Below, in pieces: positions 33,021-35,401 of a stretch of 35,401 bases of DNA. The position numbers and the translations under genes are program-made. Under the pieces are notes generated by a model that worked only from the letters and a program-made list of their open reading frames with translations, did no database searches and was not told the origin of the DNA. Within the stretch, counting starts at the first letter, position 1. The number at the start of each line of letters is the position of its first letter. The stretch is from JAYVJH01 sp043777595 (GTDB lineage Bacteria > Bacteroidota > Bacteroidia > Cytophagales > Spirosomataceae): positions 1 through 35,401 of the forward strand of contig JAYWHT010000082.1 in assembly GCA_043777595.1 (NCBI GenBank), read 5' to 3'.

Positions 33021-33045
33021 ATACTTCTTTGGCTAAGTGCCGACA

Positions 33046-33077
33046 AAAGCCCCCAATTCGACCGAATTGGGGGCTTT
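33046..33077 (-). terminator. 15-bp perfect hairpin terminator after the S41 peptidase gene
   Basis: Bases 33046-33060 and 33063-33077 are perfectly complementary; in practice the loop is the central six to eight bases. On the minus strand the stem ends with CTTTT. It lies 120 bases past the S41 gene stop and just ahead of the aminotransferase promoter, separating the two transcripts. Confidence 0.7.
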
Positions 33078-33131
33078 GGAGTTTTAATTAGACGGCTCTA
33101 TAAAAATACGCTTCCAATCAATTCAATGGTA

Positions 33132-33149
33132 TTGGGGTTGCAACCCCAA
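33132..33149. repeat. 18-bp perfect palindrome between the S41 and aminotransferase genes
   Basis: TTGGGGTTG followed directly by its reverse complement CAACCCCAA. It has no loop and no T tract, so it is unlikely to be a terminator; it may be a dispersed palindromic element or a protein binding site. Confidence 0.5.
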
Positions 33150-33196
33150 GGCAAGTCAAAATAGTTTTTTGAGTAATTATAAAATTTGAAATTTAC

Positions 33197-34609
33197 TTAC
33201 TTTTTTAACTCTACAAACATATTGCTTCCGCCAGCTTTGCTTTCGATGGTCGAATAAACCGTTTGGTGGTCGATTTCTAATGGCTCAACGATGCCTCTAC
33301 GGGCAGGGCGGCTACCCAAAATCTGAAAGAATGCTTCGTTGAGCAAAGGGTCTTTGAGGTCGCCAAAGGCTACCATGGGTTGAGCCAACGATTCCACAAC
33401 GCTCATGTCTGGCTTGAAACCCGCCGTAAATTCTGACTGATTGGCCGAGTTAAAGGTTTTGAGAACGATGGGCTGCATTCCCCACTTTATAACATTTTTA
33501 TCGTCTTTGATAGTAATTGAGCCTACGTTTTTGCCAACTGTTACATCGCCAATCAAAAACACCGACATATAAGGCTTCAGGGCATTGATAATCATCTCGC
33601 TGGCCGATGCCGACCGCTTGCTGGTCAGTATAATAACCCGAGAGAGGTTGCCACCTAAGTTTTCGGTTTTGTCTAAAAAATTGGTAACAAAAAACTTTTC
33701 GCCGTATTGCTTTGTAATGTCGGGCGTGGCCGTTTTGTTATATTCAGTTCGGTACATGAGTTTATTACTCGAAATTCCCCGTCCAATCAAACTCGCTAAG
33801 TTGAGTGCCGACGACAAATACCCGCCTGGGTTGTAGCGCAAGTCCAGCACCAGTTCGTTTACGCCAGCGGCTTTGAATTTAGCAAAAATACCGTCCATTT
33901 TACGGTCATAGAGCGAGTTGTTAGTGCCGTTTGGTTCTTTAACAAACTGATTATAAACAATATATCCTATTTTTTTATTGTTTCTGACATAAACCGAATC
34001 CATAAAAATTGGGTCTTCTTGCAAGACCAGCGTTTTGGCGGTTTTGGTGGTAGCAGTTGCGGCAAAACCATTGGTGGCATCGTAAGTGCCAATCGTAAAG
34101 GCAATCTCTGCGCCACTCGTCAGCACACTCGAATAGTTTGTAGCCGTTATTATAGTGCCATCTACCACCATTTTGGCGACTATATCGCCCCGTTTGAGAC
34201 CAGCTTGTGCGGCGGGAGTGTTTGGAAAAACATACAAAATCCGTGCAGCCAGTTCATCACTGTTGGCTTTGCGATATAACTGAAACTCCGCACCCGTACT
34301 TTTGCTCTCGCCCGAAAGCGAAGCCGCAAGTTCAGTGGCACTGGGGTTTATCCACGAAAAACGATCACCATCAGGTCGTAATGAGGCATCATATTTATAC
34401 AACATTGAGTCAAAATATTTGTCGGGCGTAAGGCTTTTGTCGGTATTGGTTGGTATTTTGTCGTTCCAATAGTACCAATATTGCATATTGCCCAAAATCC
34501 AGTCATTGACGGCGGCATCGCCTGTGGGCGCAACTTCTTTGGTTTTACAGCCAACAATTTGTACCAATACAAAACTTAAAGCGGCTATTTTGATAAGTAT
34601 CTGTTTCAT
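33197..34609 (-). CDS. S41-family (C-terminal processing) peptidase lipoprotein
   Basis: The 470-residue product starts MKQILIKIAALSFVLVQIVG followed by Cys21, a lipobox, so it is a lipoprotein. It has an N-terminal helical domain (with NMQYWYYWNDKIP), a PDZ-like region (about 120-175, VFPNTPAAQAGLKRGDIVAKM in part) and the S41 catalytic core: LDLRYNPGGYLSSALNLASL, TSKRSASASEMI (Ser in 333-337) and VGKNVGS with Lys360. This Ser-Lys pair is typical of tail-specific proteases. The start at 34609 is supported by a promoter whose transcription start would fall at about 34636, at the upstream ATG (34633). Substrate unknown. Confidence 0.9.
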   Translation of the reverse strand: MKQILIKIAALSFVLVQIVGCKTKEVAPTGDAAVNDWILGNMQYWYYWNDKIPTNTDKSLTPDKYFDSMLYKYDASLRPDGDRFSWINPSATELAASLSGESKSTGAEFQLYRKANSDELAARILYVFPNTPAAQAGLKRGDIVAKMVVDGTIITATNYSSVLTSGAEIAFTIGTYDATNGFAATATTKTAKTLVLQEDPIFMDSVYVRNNKKIGYIVYNQFVKEPNGTNNSLYDRKMDGIFAKFKAAGVNELVLDLRYNPGGYLSSALNLASLIGRGISSNKLMYRTEYNKTATPDITKQYGEKFFVTNFLDKTENLGGNLSRVIILTSKRSASASEMIINALKPYMSVFLIGDVTVGKNVGSITIKDDKNVIKWGMQPIVLKTFNSANQSEFTAGFKPDMSVVESLAQPMVAFGDLKDPLLNEAFFQILGSRPARRGIVEPLEIDHQTVYSTIESKAGGSNMFVELKK

Positions 34610-34642
34610 AGTTTTTGTTTTTGAGAGTGCCATTGTCTATCA

Positions 34643-34672
34643 CAATTATAGTATAAATTTGTAATAAACAAA
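34643..34672 (-). promoter_or_regulatory. candidate promoter of the S41 peptidase gene
   Basis: On the minus strand TTTG (34669-34672) is followed after 18 bases by TATAATTG (34643-34650), seven of eight matches to the Bacteroidota TAnnTTTG -7 element. The start codon at 34609 lies about 27 bases past the expected transcription start. Confidence 0.5.
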
Positions 34673-34864
34673 AGCAAATGCTCATATAAACGGTTTTTGT
34701 ACCTAAAAGATTGGAAAGATGCTGATAAATTTGTCTTTGGGAGCAAATTTTTTCATTTCAAGCTGTGAAGGGGGTACCTTAAAAATGTAAGAAAAGAAGA
34801 TTTAGATTTACTTTGTCAATCATTGACTTCATCAGTCAAAACATATCTAACTTTTAGGTTTATA

Positions 34865-34893
34865 TTGTTTGTAGTATAAATTAGCTAATTTTG
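34865..34893 (+). promoter_or_regulatory. candidate promoter of the TetR gene
   Basis: TTG at 34865-34867 is followed after 18 bases by TAATTTTG (34886-34893), an exact TAnnTTTG -7 element. The start codon at 34953 would leave a leader of about 50 bases. Confidence 0.5.
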
Positions 34894-34952
34894 TAGTTCA
34901 GAGCTTAGTAAGTATTTGCATCGTGATTATGACCAAACGCCAGTAAACTGAA

Positions 34953-35401
34953 ATGAGTACACGAGACAGAAAACAACGAGAAAAAGAAAATCGACGAGAG
35001 ACCATTCTGGATGCCGCCGAGGCTGTCATGCTTGCCAACGGCTTGCACGGGTTAAATATTGACCTCATTGCCCAAGAAACCGAATTGGCAAAGGGTACTA
35101 TTTATTTGTATTTCAAAAGTAAAGAAGAAATTTTGAGTATACTAAGCATTAAAGCACGCCGACTGTTGCTTAAAGAATTTCAAAAAATAGAACAGAAAGG
35201 CATTAGCCCCATTGAGCAAATCAAGGAGTTGGTACGAACAAACTACGAGTTCTACAAAACAAACCCCCTTTACTACGATTTGGTGTCGCTTTATGAAGTA
35301 AACAATACGCTGACAGAAACCGAAGAGATGCACGAATCAGGCCAAGATATTTCCAATCTGATTGTTAATATTGTTAATAAAGCCAAAGAAGATGGCTCGT
35401 T
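34953..35401 (+). CDS. TetR/AcrR-family transcriptional regulator, cut by the window end
   Basis: The frame runs from ATG at 34953 to the last base with no stop; 149 residues are visible of about 200 expected. The N-terminal helix-turn-helix is clear: RRETILDAAEAVMLANG, LNIDLIAQETELAKGTIYLYF and KSKEEIL. The following ligand-binding helices include REL-like KELVRTNYEFYKTNPLYYD. These proteins usually repress a neighbouring efflux or metabolic operon when no ligand is bound; the likely target lies beyond the window or is its own promoter. Confidence 0.92.
   Translation, partial: MSTRDRKQREKENRRETILDAAEAVMLANGLHGLNIDLIAQETELAKGTIYLYFKSKEEILSILSIKARRLLLKEFQKIEQKGISPIEQIKELVRTNYEFYKTNPLYYDLVSLYEVNNTLTETEEMHESGQDISNLIVNIVNKAKEDGS

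Larger units (their letters stand above)
34634..34952. other. 319-base divergent intergenic region
   Basis: This is the longest stretch without a gene. It holds candidate promoters for both flanking genes (34643-34672 and 34865-34893). Between them I see A/T-rich DNA without a convincing ORF, hairpin, RNA motif or operator palindrome. Confidence 0.6.

Noticed and set aside
1..35401. CRISPR array
   Set aside because: The tandem repeats seen have 7-8 base units with no spacers, and no cas genes are present.
1..35401. tRNA or rRNA genes
   Set aside because: No T-loop (GGTTCAAATCC-like) or rRNA-like conserved stretch was recognised on either strand.

Overview
This window looks like the chromosome of a Bacteroidota bacterium, most likely a member of the Cytophagales. 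The evidence: genes lack Shine-Dalgarno sequences and start after A-rich stretches; several upstream regions carry the Bacteroidota -7 motif TAnnTTTG; one protease ends in a type IX secretion (T9SS) sorting domain; and family and gene-order signatures fit (PheT / coiled-coil protein / ZapA / RNase Y; CBS protein / NAD kinase / DUF6089 barrel protein). The genus cannot be named from this window alone. There are 34 coding features: 33 CDS entries, two of which are halves of one transposase, plus one broken gene. No rRNA, tRNA or CRISPR array was seen.

Layout. 1-1462: an IS630-family element whose transposase is probably made by -1 frameshifting. It sits inside, and has cut, an IS4-like transposase gene. 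1579-2211: a secreted Lys/Asp-rich repeat protein ending in a PBCV-type basic adaptor motif. 2358-7287 (minus strand): pheT, a coiled-coil protein, zapA and rny, joining tRNA charging, division-ring control and RNA decay. 7393-8701: a PD-(D/E)XK-like protein and a DUF1684 protein. 8779-12443 (minus): a hexuronate operon, uxuA-uxaC-kdgK; its probable transporter (exuT-like) is 12 kb away at 24285-25592, and the reductase and aldolase steps are not in the window. 12510-15442 (minus): aroQ, aroE and a thioredoxin-fold lipoprotein-like or secreted protein, then a conserved hypothetical and an orphan ABC ATPase. 16914-22474 (plus): CBS/ACT-like protein, nadK, two outer-membrane barrel proteins, an enolase-superfamily dipeptide epimerase and a stand-alone nuoD. 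22487-26158 (minus): a cytochrome c-copper monooxygenase fusion, a small cytochrome c, the hexuronate transporter and a nucleoside-kinase-like P-loop protein. 26328-31789 (plus): an arginyltransferase-like protein without its cysteine cluster, PhoH, a T9SS-exported M43 metalloprotease and ComEC. 31822-35401: a sugar aminotransferase, an S41 peptidase lipoprotein and the start of a TetR regulator.

The most unusual signal is not a gene. At many gene boundaries and protein linkers there are short, degenerate tandem arrays with a strict 7-bp period (in two places 8 bp), each with a different unit. Several are translated in frame: a linker in PheT, the linker between two domains of the copper monooxygenase, and the signal peptides of the thioredoxin-fold protein and the metalloprotease. 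A second repeat type, a C5/G5 palindromic element, occurs as two inverted copies around the aroE stop codon and the aroQ start codon and supplies the end of one protein and the beginning of the other. A third, a 21-bp perfect hairpin, lies inside pheT. Together they suggest that small repeats often land in genes here and are kept as coding sequence.
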